Source of the DNA: Anaerolineaceae bacterium
GTDB lineage: Bacteria; Chloroflexota; Anaerolineae; Promineifilales; Promineifilaceae
Reading direction: 5' to 3'
Length of the DNA stretch: 64,000 nt
Assembly (NCBI GenBank): GCA_002699125.1
Contig: PABI01000136.1
Location: forward strand, 1-64,000
This document shows positions 52,131-61,048 of this stretch, piece by piece; within the stretch, counting starts at the first letter, position 1; the number at the start of each line of letters is the position of its first letter. The translations under genes were made by a program, and so were the position numbers. A model generated the notes under the pieces. That model had not been told where the DNA came from. It did not search any database and worked only from the letters and a program-made list of their open reading frames with translations.

Positions 52131-53642
52131 TCAGTGCCCATTGCTGGGTGCACCAAATGACGTCATTTTCTCTGATTCGACACGGCCGTTCCAGGTGGTA
52201 AAAAATGCGCCGTCATCAACAATTACAATCCCTTCGCCACGACTTAGCAGCTCCAAATTTTCGCCCAAACGGGCATCATTTGCCAGAAAGCGGCTTGTCA
52301 ATGCGGCTATACCATGCGCGTGACACTCCGTCAGGATAATAGCGCTGCCCGGTAGCCGTGGCCCGTTGCTCACAACAATGCGCTCCTGGCTACCCACATG
52401 AGCCATAGGCACAGCTTTCCCGCGCAGTCCATGCACGACGAGGCGCACGTCGGCCACCTGCATAGCGCCCAGCAACACAGCCTGCAAAAGCTGCTCCCGA
52501 TCCCAGCCGCTACCTTTGCAGGCAAAGAAAAGCGCCCCTTCCGGCAAGATGTCAAAGCGGTTGGCCGGCCATTCCAGCCACTCACGCAGAACACGGCTGG
52601 CAGTTAAACGGTTCAGAGCCATCCCCAGGCTGGAAACGGCCGTATAATGCCCCTGCCGTTCTATCTGTTTCAGCCATTTCCGTAGCGAGGGAATGTCACC
52701 GACTCCCTCTTGTTGCGCCCGGGCCAGCAGCTGGATGCCTTGCGGATGCACGTTCATCCCCTGAAACCAACGCTGCCAGCGTTGCACCATAGCCGCTTCC
52801 GGCTCGCCTGGCGCGGCCGCCAACGGGTTGAATCCGTTAGCCAGCGAGGCCCCATCAATATCCACATAAGCCAACTGCTCACCCAACAGCCGGGTCACGG
52901 CCGCTTTCCGCTTCAACCGGGGCACCAGGTCACCGGCGCCATCAATGACGACCAGATTGGTATGGTCGAGTGTGACCATCTGCGTGATCTGATGCACCAG
53001 CCAATCGGCTACCGCTTCCTGACGGCCATAAATGTTGACCCGGCCGGAAACATGCAAGGGGGTGCCTGACTGCGACCGCCCCAGCAGCCAGCGCCCGGGA
53101 TCCGGTTCGGTGGCTACCAGGTGCGCCGGCGGCTGCTGGCCATTCCAGGAGGGCCTTAGCGTCAATCCGGGTAACAGGTCGTCCGGTAAGCGCCAAGTGG
53201 CTGGATCGCGTCCAGGCTTACCCGAAACTGGTTCTGGTAGATAAAAACCACCCTTGTTTTCACCTTCAACCAGGCTCACATAAGCAAACTCGTCGGCAAT
53301 GTGGGCCATAAAGGCGCTGTCCCAGGGCAGGTCAGTCACGGCCGTCATCCGCCCGGCCACTGGGATGGCGACTTCTGGCGGCTTGGGCTTGAGAGAAAAG
53401 CCAAAATCGGCCACCATGCGCTGCAGCAGGCGCACGTGGGTCTCTGGAATACCCATATACAATTGAGAAACAGCTTCTCCCGGCCGGTAATAGAGGGCGA
53501 CGCGGCCACACGCCTGCGAACGTGACAGCAGGTTAATGCACCGGGTTGGCCCTTCCAGCTCCAGATAGCGCAGCCGGAACCAGACCAATCCAGCATCCCA
53601 TTTCTCCCGCGCGACGCGTTTACCGAACAGCTTCTTGAACAT
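52131..53642 (-). CDS. Conjugation protein, degenerate coupling-ATPase-like
   Basis: A 503-residue protein at the end of the transfer operon. The region around residues 190-300 looks like a VirD4/TraG or VirB4-type ATPase core: a strand leading to VSGRVNIYGRQEAVADWL where the Walker A Gly-Lys-Thr should be, LVVIDGAGDLVP as a Walker B-like strand, then GFNPLAAAPGEPEAAMVQRW, which coupling proteins often show. The P-loop is lost, so it may be a structural relative rather than an active motor. It overlaps the preceding gene by 23 nt. Moderate certainty. Confidence 0.5.
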   Translation of the reverse strand: MFKKLFGKRVAREKWDAGLVWFRLRYLELEGPTRCINLLSRSQACGRVALYYRPGEAVSQLYMGIPETHVRLLQRMVADFGFSLKPKPPEVAIPVAGRMTAVTDLPWDSAFMAHIADEFAYVSLVEGENKGGFYLPEPVSGKPGRDPATWRLPDDLLPGLTLRPSWNGQQPPAHLVATEPDPGRWLLGRSQSGTPLHVSGRVNIYGRQEAVADWLVHQITQMVTLDHTNLVVIDGAGDLVPRLKRKAAVTRLLGEQLAYVDIDGASLANGFNPLAAAPGEPEAAMVQRWQRWFQGMNVHPQGIQLLARAQQEGVGDIPSLRKWLKQIERQGHYTAVSSLGMALNRLTASRVLREWLEWPANRFDILPEGALFFACKGSGWDREQLLQAVLLGAMQVADVRLVVHGLRGKAVPMAHVGSQERIVVSNGPRLPGSAIILTECHAHGIAALTSRFLANDARLGENLELLSRGEGIVIVDDGAFFTTWNGRVESEKMTSFGAPSNGH

Positions 53643-54405
53643 GCGTGCCTCTCATCGTTACTCCGGTGGTGATTGCTGCTCGCCAGGCCAGGAAGTGACC
53701 GGCTACAGCTGCCAGCAGCCCCCACAGCCAGGCGCCCACGCTTATCACCACGCCCACGTCGAAGAAAAAGCGTTCCGGGTACAGGCGCATGAGGCTGTCG
53801 GTGGCGGCAAAAGTCCATGTACCGGAAGGAAAGAGCAGGCCGTGAAACTGGTAGAAGAAGAAACTCCAGCCAAAGAGAATCAGGCCGGCGATGCCACTCA
53901 AGAGAATCACGGTAACCACCCCACCCTGCCCTAAGGCTAAATAGCCAGCCTGTCTGGTTTGCGGCCGTCTAAACAGAAATAACAGCCCGCCAATAACAGG
54001 CACGGCCGTGGCCAGGGCCAGCCAGCGAATGGTGTCAGTAATGCGCTTCACGTCTACCATGTGATTTAACTCGCGCCGGTTATAGAGCGGCACGTCGGTA
54101 TGGAGCAGTTGTTGTTCGGCCAGCATGACGATGGCAGTTTCGGCCGGCTGCCAGCTTTCCAGATAGGCTACAGCAACCAGCGCCACTTCCAGCCGTTCGG
54201 CTTGTGTCAAAGGCACCAATCCCAGGCTGACGGCCGTAGCCGGAGGTATCCCTTCCAGATCAAGAGGAAAATCCAACTGGGCATACTCGTACCGCGGATA
54301 CGCCGGGCCAATCACCAGCGTCAGCCAGCTAAAGCCAATGAACAGGGGCATAGCCATGACCACAACCCGGCGTACCCACCGGGCGGCTTTCAGATTCTCG
54401 AACAT
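53620..54405 (-). CDS. Conjugation-operon membrane protein
   Basis: A 261-residue protein with four membrane helices: one at the N-terminus (VVVMAMPLFIGFSWLTLVIG), two near the middle (LATAVPVIGGLLFLF and GGVVTVILLSGIAGLILFG) and one near the C-terminus (VGVVISVGAWLWGLLAAVAG). The outer loop of about 90 residues after the first helix is polar. Family not recognised. ATG 54405 follows GGGAG. Its position between the VirB4 and coupling-like genes suggests a channel or anchoring subunit. Confidence 0.6.
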   Translation of the reverse strand: MFENLKAARWVRRVVVMAMPLFIGFSWLTLVIGPAYPRYEYAQLDFPLDLEGIPPATAVSLGLVPLTQAERLEVALVAVAYLESWQPAETAIVMLAEQQLLHTDVPLYNRRELNHMVDVKRITDTIRWLALATAVPVIGGLLFLFRRPQTRQAGYLALGQGGVVTVILLSGIAGLILFGWSFFFYQFHGLLFPSGTWTFAATDSLMRLYPERFFFDVGVVISVGAWLWGLLAAVAGHFLAWRAAITTGVTMRGTHVQEAVR

Positions 54406-54420
54406 ATTACACGCTCCCAA

Positions 54421-54612
54421 TCAGGCGATCTCTTCCCAGAAATTATCCTGCTCGCCATCACCATCTACCGGTAAGTCACTGGCCACCAGCTTCTGCTCCT
54501 GTTCTCGTATCATCACCTCAGCCATCACCAGTGACCAGCGGTTGAACTTCACCGAGAGGGCAATGTTGTCAGCTTCTTGTTGGCGAAATTGATCCAGTAG
54601 TTTGTTACTCAT
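54421..54612 (-). CDS. Small acidic protein of the transfer operon
   Basis: A 63-residue, mostly helical protein (NKLLDQFRQQEADNIALS, then EVMIREQEQKLVAS) with an acidic end (DGDGEQDNFWEEIA). No domain is recognised. ATG 54612 has AAGGA at proper spacing, and the gene sits 10 nt after virB4 and 15 nt before the membrane protein gene, so it is likely real and co-translated. Confidence 0.55.
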   Translation of the reverse strand: MSNKLLDQFRQQEADNIALSVKFNRWSLVMAEVMIREQEQKLVASDLPVDGDGEQDNFWEEIA

Positions 54613-54622
54613 TTCTTTTCCT

Positions 54623-56836
54623 TTAGCTCCCCAAGAGATATTCAGCTTCAATCGGCCGCAGTTGGAAGTACACCATATCCGCTTTGCCGTTGGCGCGGAC
54701 GACGGCCATCCCCTTGCCATGACGGTCATCGCTGCCCATACGGGCCAAAAACTCAGCGTGAGAAGGCAGGATCTCGTCCTTATAGTGCTGGGCCAGCCGG
54801 TAAGCGGCGTCCCGTTTCATACCAAAGGCAATGGTCCAGGAAACGTTGTTGATGATGAACTGCCCGGCCGTGACGTTGGTGCCGGTGGCCATGGATTCGG
54901 CCTGGGCGCCTTCGACACCAATGAAGGCTTCCAGGTCCTGGTCAATCATGATCACCGCTGCGCCAAAGGTGCGCACCGTCTTGACCATGTTGGCCAGGAA
55001 GGTCATCAGGCTGGCCTCCTGGTTCATGTAATGGACTTCATCGACGATGATGGCCCGCTTGCGTGGCTTGCGCCGCACCTGGTGGTTGATGCCCGCCAAT
55101 GTGGCGTAGTAGAACAACGGCCGTCGCCGCTCCGGCACCTGGCTGAAATCAAACAACACGATGCGTTCCTTCAAAGTCAGATCCAGGTTCGTGGGCACGT
55201 TGAAAGTATCGGCGTAATCGCCATAGACGTAGAGACTCTCAATTTCCTCGGCCAGGTCGAGCGCGGCATCCGCTACGTGACCACTCAATCCCGGCAGCGG
55301 CTGCCCGTTGCCAAGCTGCTTCACCAAAGTCAGCTTGGCCAACGACTCCAGGCCGGCGGGTGACGCCTGCTCAGCCACCTGGTACAGTTTGTGGCAAAAC
55401 GTCTCCAGCGTGGGCGTCAACCCATGGTCGGCCATCAGCTCCCCTTCCCAATCATAGCGGGCGTAGGTGAGCTGCAGGGCGCGGCGGATGGCGGCTACTT
55501 CGGCATTGCTAAAGCGGCGCGGGTTGTTGCCCAGCGGGTCCAGCAGCAGGGCCAGCAGGGTAATGACGTGGTCATATTGGTCAGTGGGGTTCTCATACAC
55601 CACATCGAGGATGTTGAGCTTCGTCGTGCCATAGGACAGCTGGTTGTAGGAGACGTTCTTGCCCCCGCCCAGCTGGAGCAGGCGGCGGCTGTGCCCCTGC
55701 GGTTCCAGCAGCACCACCTGCGCCCCCTGCTCGGCCATACGCCAGGCCAGGGCCTGGGCGCCCACCGTCTTGCCCTTGCCGGTACGGCCCAAAATGATGC
55801 CGTGAAACGGATCGTTGCCTTGCCAATCCAGGTAGGAGACGTGAGGTGCTACCTCATCAACCGAGATACCAACATAGTAACCGTTGGCGTTTTGCTCCCG
55901 GCCGACGCCCCACATCCCGGCAAAAACAGCCGGGGCGCGGCTGAGGGTATTGAAATGGCCCGCCGGCATCCCTGACGGTTTGGCTGCCGGGCCAAACATG
56001 CGCGCCGCAGCCGCCTGGTAGCCCAGCATCCGGTCTACCTTCATGTATTGGGTACTCGTCTTGCGCAGACTCTCCATCCGTTCCCGTAAACTGGCCGCGC
56101 TCTTGTCCAGGAGCATGAAGAGAACCCGGACCTGATGCACCGCTTCATCCCGCACCGTCAGGGCCGCTTCCGCTTCTTCGCTGGCAATGATGGCGTTCCG
56201 GTCCTGACCGTTGAGAATCATCCCTTGCCAGAATTCGGCCGAGGCGGTGACACGCTCCGGGTGGACTTTACGCACATCGATGCAGATGATCATCGGGCCG
56301 TCGGCGGCGGTAATGGTCTGGGCCAGCGGGTGGCGCCAATCCCAGGTGCGGGTGAGCTGGTACGAGGCCAGGACGGCATAGCGGTAGCGGCTGTTGTCTA
56401 CCTGCAAACGGCCGTCCTTCTTCTTGATCACTGGGGCCATATGATCGTGATACTCGGCGTAGTCGCCGGGAATGGGCAGCTGCGGATACCCTTCCTCACC
56501 CACCACGCGCCAGTGAGCCAGGTCGTTGCTGGTGAGGGCATCATTGAAATCCACCAGAAAATGGCGCGTGCGCCGCATTTCGCCCCGGCTGGCCCAGTCG
56601 CCAATCATGCGCACCTCCTCCATCAGGCCGCGCCGCGCCCAGTCGTCGCTGATGCTCATGGCCAGGCGACGGCGTTCCCGCTCAAGCCGCTCCAGGCTGG
56701 CGGGCATGATAAAGGTCAGAAAGCGGCAGTGCTGCACCGGTCCGGCAAACAGGGAGACCATTTGGCCAATAACGGCCGACTGGTCGTGGCTGTCGATCTG
56801 GTAGAAATGGGGCAATGTCACTTGAAAAACACGCAT
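54623..56836 (-). CDS. virB4: VirB4/TraE-family conjugation ATPase
   Basis: A 737-residue ATPase that powers type IV secretion. The N-terminal 320 residues form the CagE/TrbE/VirB4 domain. The motor domain has Walker A in ILGRTGKGKTVGAQA (about residue 350), a Walker B in AIIVDEVHYMNQE (about residue 600), and a RecA-like strand QVVLLEPQG after the P-loop. All catalytic residues are present. ATG 56836 follows GGAG; earlier in-frame starts lie in the repeat hairpin upstream. It marks the operon as a conjugation system. Confidence 0.9.
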   Translation of the reverse strand: MRVFQVTLPHFYQIDSHDQSAVIGQMVSLFAGPVQHCRFLTFIMPASLERLERERRRLAMSISDDWARRGLMEEVRMIGDWASRGEMRRTRHFLVDFNDALTSNDLAHWRVVGEEGYPQLPIPGDYAEYHDHMAPVIKKKDGRLQVDNSRYRYAVLASYQLTRTWDWRHPLAQTITAADGPMIICIDVRKVHPERVTASAEFWQGMILNGQDRNAIIASEEAEAALTVRDEAVHQVRVLFMLLDKSAASLRERMESLRKTSTQYMKVDRMLGYQAAAARMFGPAAKPSGMPAGHFNTLSRAPAVFAGMWGVGREQNANGYYVGISVDEVAPHVSYLDWQGNDPFHGIILGRTGKGKTVGAQALAWRMAEQGAQVVLLEPQGHSRRLLQLGGGKNVSYNQLSYGTTKLNILDVVYENPTDQYDHVITLLALLLDPLGNNPRRFSNAEVAAIRRALQLTYARYDWEGELMADHGLTPTLETFCHKLYQVAEQASPAGLESLAKLTLVKQLGNGQPLPGLSGHVADAALDLAEEIESLYVYGDYADTFNVPTNLDLTLKERIVLFDFSQVPERRRPLFYYATLAGINHQVRRKPRKRAIIVDEVHYMNQEASLMTFLANMVKTVRTFGAAVIMIDQDLEAFIGVEGAQAESMATGTNVTAGQFIINNVSWTIAFGMKRDAAYRLAQHYKDEILPSHAEFLARMGSDDRHGKGMAVVRANGKADMVYFQLRPIEAEYLLGS

Positions 56837-56852
56837 GGGTCGCTCCTTTTTC

Positions 56853-56912
56853 AGAAGGCAGAGGGCAGAAGGAAGAAAATTTCTGCCTTCTTCCTTCTGT
56901 TTTCTGCCTTCT
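56853..56912. repeat. Inverted-repeat hairpin of AGAAGG-type short repeats
   Basis: Arms AGAAGGCAGA-ggg-CAGAAGGAAGAA (56853-56877) and TTCTTCCTTCTG-ttt-TCTGCCTTCT (56888-56912) are complementary apart from the central three bases, which can pair as G-U in the plus-strand RNA. The arms are built from near-tandem AGAAGG units. It fills the gap before virB4. Confidence 0.75.
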
Positions 56913-56916
56913 ATCT

Positions 56917-57279
56917 TCATCCTTCTACAATGACGGTGGCCGCAAACGCGCCGCTGATTTGCAGCCGCTCGGCGCGAACCCGCACGCTGTCCCACTCGGC
57001 CTGGACATTGACGATTTGCGGCGCACCAACCAGGTGGCGCAGCCAGACCAGGAGGTAGGCTGCCAGCCGCTTCAAGAGAATCTCGCCGTTGTGGGTATAG
57101 CCCGCCACGTAACCGGCCACGATAAAGAGGGGTGCCAGCCAGAATGGGGCATTAAACAGACCAACACCAATGGCGGTGAGGATGATCATCAGCATGAACT
57201 GTGTCATCGTCACCTTCCTGATGATGGCCGCCTGTCCGTGCTGGATAAATTCTGAACGGAAATGTGTCACACTAAACAT
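56917..57279 (-). CDS. PrgI-like inner-membrane conjugation protein
   Basis: A 120-residue protein with two adjacent membrane helices (FMLMIILTAIGVGLF and FWLAPLFIVAGYVAGY) and a cytoplasmic C-terminal domain. Size, helices and position just before virB4 match the PrgI/VirB3 class in Gram-positive-type systems. ATG 57279 is likely; TTG 57285 is closer to GGAG. No motif allows a closer call. Confidence 0.6.
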   Translation of the reverse strand: MFSVTHFRSEFIQHGQAAIIRKVTMTQFMLMIILTAIGVGLFNAPFWLAPLFIVAGYVAGYTHNGEILLKRLAAYLLVWLRHLVGAPQIVNVQAEWDSVRVRAERLQISGAFAATVIVEG

Positions 57280-57299
57280 ATGCAAGCGTCTCCTTTTTT

Positions 57300-57382
57300 A
57301 AGTGACAAGGTGAAGGGGTGACAAGGTGACAAGGTGAAGGTTCAATCACCCTGTCACCCTGTCACCGTGCCACCCGGTCACT
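57300..57382. repeat. Inverted-repeat hairpin of GTGACAAG-type short repeats
   Basis: A left arm of about 37 nt made of AGTGACAAGGTGA-like units (57301-57337) is largely complementary to a right arm of TCACCCTGTCACC-like units (57346-57382), loop about 8 nt. The right arm overlaps the stop codon of the VirB2-like gene. Same design as the repeats at 56853 and 59566 but unrelated sequence. Confidence 0.75.
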
Positions 57383-57800
57383 ATCCAAGCCCGCAGAGGG
57401 TATACAAACTTTCGATACCGAAACCGGTCAAAATCTGGTTGCCGATGTCGGTCGAAAAAGCCAGTAAGATAAGGCCCAGGAACACCGAGCCGGCCACCGC
57501 GCCAATCTGCGCACCCTGCGAAGGCAGAATCGCCGACAGGTTCTTGCGGAACCCCAGGACGGCCAGGCCCAGCAGCACAGCCGCGCCGCCCATGAGCTGC
57601 GTGGTGAACAACGCCCGGTCATAGGTGTCGCAAATGGCCGCCGGCGGCGCTTCTCCAGGCGCGCAGGCGGAAAGCAGAACCAGCAGCAGGGCAAACGGCA
57701 GAAAACGGGAAATGCGAGGCCAGCGGCGGCCGGCGAGGCCGCCGCCGGTTCTCAGTTTTTTGGGAATATGTTTTTTTAGTTTTGGTTGCATATGCAACAT
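57381..57800 (-). CDS. VirB2/TrbC-like lipoprotein-type membrane protein
   Basis: A 139-residue protein with a signal ending in a lipobox (LVLLSACAPG), then two Cys (ICDTYD and near the end YTLCGLG) and two or three hydrophobic helices (LMGGAAVLLGLAVLG, IGAVAGSVFLGLILLAF). Size and helices resemble pilin-like VirB2/TrbC subunits. The lipobox is unusual for a pilin and may be functional. ATG 57800 has AGGAG nearby. Confidence 0.55.
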   Translation of the reverse strand: MLHMQPKLKKHIPKKLRTGGGLAGRRWPRISRFLPFALLLVLLSACAPGEAPPAAICDTYDRALFTTQLMGGAAVLLGLAVLGFRKNLSAILPSQGAQIGAVAGSVFLGLILLAFSTDIGNQILTGFGIESLYTLCGLG

Positions 57801-57828
57801 TGTGTTAATCTCCTTATTGTGTTGAATT

Positions 57829-57868
57829 GAATGGCGGTGTCAGACAGCACATCCAGGCACCGCCATTC
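57829..57868. repeat. 11-bp inverted repeat between transfer genes
   Basis: GAATGGCGGTG (57829-57839) and CACCGCCATTC (57858-57868) are perfectly complementary with an 18-nt loop, in the 133-nt gap before the VirB2-like gene. There is no T-run. It may modulate downstream expression on the minus strand. Confidence 0.6.
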
Positions 57869-57933
57869 ACAGGCTTTCGTCGTGAGCGTCAGCCAAACGA
57901 TGACTGGCCTGTAGCAGGGCGTTATTCCAATCG

Positions 57934-59541
57934 CTACTGCGTCGGAATACCCGCCACTTGCCACAGGTCAGCATCAATTTGCAATTGCACAGGTGCATCT
58001 TGAGGGAGAAACGACATTGTTATCCCCGCCGTTTCTCCCGGATTAATCAAGGTTGGCAGACGGGGAGCAATCTGCCCGGTTAGTTCATCAGCATCACCTC
58101 CTTCGGTTTTTAGTTGGATAAATTCGGGACCCAGGTACACAGCCCCTTTCCCAGGGTTGTGGACAGAAACAGCAATCACAGCCTGGTCTTGAGCTACATC
58201 CCACCAGGCCCCGGTTATCTCAACCTCTAATTGCTCGATTAAGTTTGGCGTTACCCCCAGTTGAACAACGGCCAGGTTGCCACCGGGTAAAATCCGGAAT
58301 TCGGCAAACAAGGGTGAGCTGGTTATGCTCTCTGGCATGGTAAAACTTACCTGCCAGCTGCCGCTGTCATCTGGTGCCAGCTGTACGGCCGTTGTCTGCT
58401 CGTTGCTAGAAGCCAGAGAGAGCATAACGGTCTGGGTATCACTTGAACCGTTTGTGCTCCCTTCGATTGCTATGCGGACTCCCCCATCTGCTGTATGGCT
58501 GAACCGGACGGTCGTTACTGCCAGGCTAACGTCATCGTCTAACAAGAACTGCTCCCCCACTTCATAAACCACCTGCCCCTGCTCTTCCTCGCTCGTGATG
58601 TCGTAGTTGGCCAGTGCAAATGAAACGTCATCTTCCGCGACCGATGGCAACGCAAAGAGCGTCAGGCCCAGGCGGCTTTGGGAGAGCAGCCGGCCGGCTT
58701 CGTAATTGGCCCCCTGGCCGGTCTCGGCCACGACAAAGTTCAGCGAGGCACCGGTGTCGGTGCTGAGGGTGATACGGTCACCCGGTTCCAGGTTGCGTAC
58801 CATGCTGTCGGGGATGCCGATGGCGTAGTTCAAAACTGTGCCAAAGAGCCAGACGGCGACGGGGTTATCTGAGAGCATGGTCGTCTCGTTGTAACGCAGT
58901 TCCCCTTTGGGCGTCGGCTTGCTGGGGTCAATCGCCAGGGCGATGGTCTCCTCGGTACGGCCGTAAGTGATTTCGATGGCGCTGGGACGGCCGATGGTGA
59001 GCGCGCCACCCAGGCTGCCGATGGTTTGCAGGGAGTCATCCACGCCGCTGATTTCCGGCAGCGGGGGTGTAGGGGCGGCTGTGCCAGCCGTTGCTGTGCC
59101 GGCATCCGATGCCTCAGCTACGGGCGTGCCTTCTACGACGACTTCTGACTCGCCCGCCCGCTGCGCCCGGCCGCGAAAGGCGAAGATGAGGAGCAGCAAG
59201 GCCACCCCCACAAAGACCGTGAGTTTAACCAGGGTGCGCCGTCGTTCGGCCGTATTGTCCGGTTCCCCCAAACTGCTCTGAGCCAGCTGCGGCAGCGCCT
59301 GCTCGTACATCGTTTCCGGATTGAGGGTCACCATACCGGGACGGCCGTCGGGCCGGATGAAGCCGCCGCGCTTGAAATCATCGCGCCGGCTGCGCAGATA
59401 GTTGAGAATGTCGGTGTCGGTCCGGTTTTGTTCCGTCTCCGCCAGTTCACGCTCGATGGCCTGGCGAAACGCGTCCTGGTATTCAGGGGGAATCTCGGAC
59501 AGTTCCTGTTCAATGTTGAGTTCTAAATCGGTGTCAAACAT
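57934..59541 (-). CDS. Membrane-anchored protein with sortase-like, inactive domain
   Basis: A 535-residue protein: a cytoplasmic N-terminus of about 105 residues, one helix (LVKLTVFVGVALLLLIFAF), a Thr/Ala/Pro linker, then a domain (about residues 205-310) that resembles a sortase barrel (VAVWLFGTVLNYAIG, LEPGDRITLSTDTGASLNF, LGLTLFALPSV). The sortase His, the TLxTC Cys and the Arg are not evident, so it would be inactive. Two beta-rich regions follow. The role is probably structural in the secretion apparatus. The sortase likeness is an inference from pattern only. Confidence 0.5.
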   Translation of the reverse strand: MFDTDLELNIEQELSEIPPEYQDAFRQAIERELAETEQNRTDTDILNYLRSRRDDFKRGGFIRPDGRPGMVTLNPETMYEQALPQLAQSSLGEPDNTAERRRTLVKLTVFVGVALLLLIFAFRGRAQRAGESEVVVEGTPVAEASDAGTATAGTAAPTPPLPEISGVDDSLQTIGSLGGALTIGRPSAIEITYGRTEETIALAIDPSKPTPKGELRYNETTMLSDNPVAVWLFGTVLNYAIGIPDSMVRNLEPGDRITLSTDTGASLNFVVAETGQGANYEAGRLLSQSRLGLTLFALPSVAEDDVSFALANYDITSEEEQGQVVYEVGEQFLLDDDVSLAVTTVRFSHTADGGVRIAIEGSTNGSSDTQTVMLSLASSNEQTTAVQLAPDDSGSWQVSFTMPESITSSPLFAEFRILPGGNLAVVQLGVTPNLIEQLEVEITGAWWDVAQDQAVIAVSVHNPGKGAVYLGPEFIQLKTEGGDADELTGQIAPRLPTLINPGETAGITMSFLPQDAPVQLQIDADLWQVAGIPTQ

Positions 59542-59565
59542 AAGCTCGTTCCTCGTTGATAGCGG

Positions 59566-59615
59566 GTTGCAAGTGGCAGGTTGCAGGTTGCAAGTTCTTA
59601 CCTGCCACTTGCAAC
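59566..59615. repeat. Perfect 15-bp inverted repeat with GTTGCAAG-type units
   Basis: GTTGCAAGTGGCAGG (59566-59580) and CCTGCCACTTGCAAC (59601-59615) are perfectly complementary. Loop and flank contain further partial copies (GTTGCAGGTTGCAAG, ACTTGCTACTTGCTACT). It is the third low-complexity hairpin in the transfer operon. Confidence 0.75.
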
Positions 59616-59625
59616 TTGCTACTTG

Positions 59626-61038
59626 CTACTCCTCACTGCTAACCTGATTTTGGACCGGTAAGAAGACAGGCAGGCGCACGGCCGGCAGTCCCAACACGAT
59701 GTCGTTATTTATCTCCCCTACCCGCACGCGAGCCGACCAGCCGGGCACAAAGGGAACAATGACGCGGGTAATCGCTTCGCTGGCCAGGTTGAAGATGGCT
59801 TCGCCCTGGGCGTTGGTAAAAATCTGGGCAATGCGCTGCCCCTGACCATCCACGGCCAGGACGCTGACGTTGGCAATGCCTTCGCCCGGTCCGGGCTGCC
59901 GGTCGTTGTTGGCGTCGTAATAGACCAGCAGACGGATGTGGGTTGTGGGTATCGTTGTTTGCGGTTGCACGCGGCCGATGTGCTGTACGGTTAAAGAAAT
60001 TCGTTCTGTGGCAGTAAGACTAACGGTGGCGGTTGGTGCCTCGTTTGCCGTTGGTGTAATTGTGACGGGCACCGGCGACATGGGTGGTGCAGAAGGCGGC
60101 ACCACATTCTGGCAAACCAACTCATACTGGCCAAAGCTGCCGCCACGGGCTTCGACCTTGACGATAACCGGTTGTTCCTCAGTGGCATGCCATGCCAGAT
60201 AGGAATCTACGCGCCCTACACTGCGATCATCATTCACACCGATAATTGATGAGACGCCAACAACAGTCAGCAGCGTGTCGACCTGGTCCGTCACCGTTTC
60301 ACAGGCGTAGCGGTTGCCTGATTTGGCGATGAAGGTGAAATAGTCCACGTCACCCGCGCCAACGGTATAGGTACTGCGCAAGCCAGGGGTTACCGGCCGG
60401 GCCGTTTCCGGGCTGTTATTAGGTTCGGCCAGGTCGGGCTGCATGATAGGTGTCGGTGTCAGGGTGGGTGTTGGCGTTAAAGTAGGCGCGGCTGTCGGCG
60501 TGGCCGTTGGTTCAGCCAAAGCCGGTTCCAGGTCATAGACGCCGTCATAAACGGTCGCTTTCTCCACCAGGGCCACATACCAGCCATCGGCCGGGGCGGT
60601 AAACGTTACCGTCGAACCCACATCAGACGGGGAGCGATCATCGTTTTCAGCCACAAGTTGCCCGTCCCAATAAATCTTGAGCCGGGTATCCAGCCCTTCA
60701 TAAACAGTGGTGCTCACGCGCACCATCTGGCCTGCCTTGAGGTAGCCGGTGAAATAGTCCATATCGTCGCCGGTGAGGGTCAGGCCGGACTCGGTTTGCA
60801 GGCCTATTTCCGTAGCTGCGCTTGCGTCGTTGTTCGGTTCAAAACGGTCGGGCTGCACTGAACCTTCACCGGTCGGGCTGAGCACGGCCGTTGATTGACC
60901 AGCCGGCGTAAGCGTAATGACAATGGGAGTAGGATTTTGTCCCCCATCCTGGGCTTGTGTTGTGCCCGTCACAGCTGAGACAGCCGGTAGCAAGACAAAA
61001 CTGAAGAGGGCTATGAATAGCCAGCGTTTCTTGAACAT
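59626..61038 (-). CDS. Secreted protein with PPC and SdrD-B-like domains
   Basis: A 470-residue exported protein (signal ending SAVTGTTQAQDG). Two bacterial pre-peptidase C-terminal (PPC) domains are marked by DRFEPNNDASAATEIG and DLAEPNNSPETARP, separated by a Thr/Pro linker. The C-terminal part has an SdrD B-like fold (GEGIANVSVLAVDGQGQR, then AQGEAIFNL). No protease is attached. In a transfer operon such proteins could act as adhesins that hold the mating pair. ATG 61038 follows AGGAG; earlier in-frame starts overlap the next gene. Confidence 0.68.
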   Translation of the reverse strand: MFKKRWLFIALFSFVLLPAVSAVTGTTQAQDGGQNPTPIVITLTPAGQSTAVLSPTGEGSVQPDRFEPNNDASAATEIGLQTESGLTLTGDDMDYFTGYLKAGQMVRVSTTVYEGLDTRLKIYWDGQLVAENDDRSPSDVGSTVTFTAPADGWYVALVEKATVYDGVYDLEPALAEPTATPTAAPTLTPTPTLTPTPIMQPDLAEPNNSPETARPVTPGLRSTYTVGAGDVDYFTFIAKSGNRYACETVTDQVDTLLTVVGVSSIIGVNDDRSVGRVDSYLAWHATEEQPVIVKVEARGGSFGQYELVCQNVVPPSAPPMSPVPVTITPTANEAPTATVSLTATERISLTVQHIGRVQPQTTIPTTHIRLLVYYDANNDRQPGPGEGIANVSVLAVDGQGQRIAQIFTNAQGEAIFNLASEAITRVIVPFVPGWSARVRVGEINNDIVLGLPAVRLPVFLPVQNQVSSEE

Positions 61039-61048
61039 GTTCTTCTCC

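Noticed and set aside
56853-57382. CRISPR array from the short repeats
   Set aside because: The units are not regularly spaced, there are no unique spacers, and the pattern is two single inverted repeats of different sequence.
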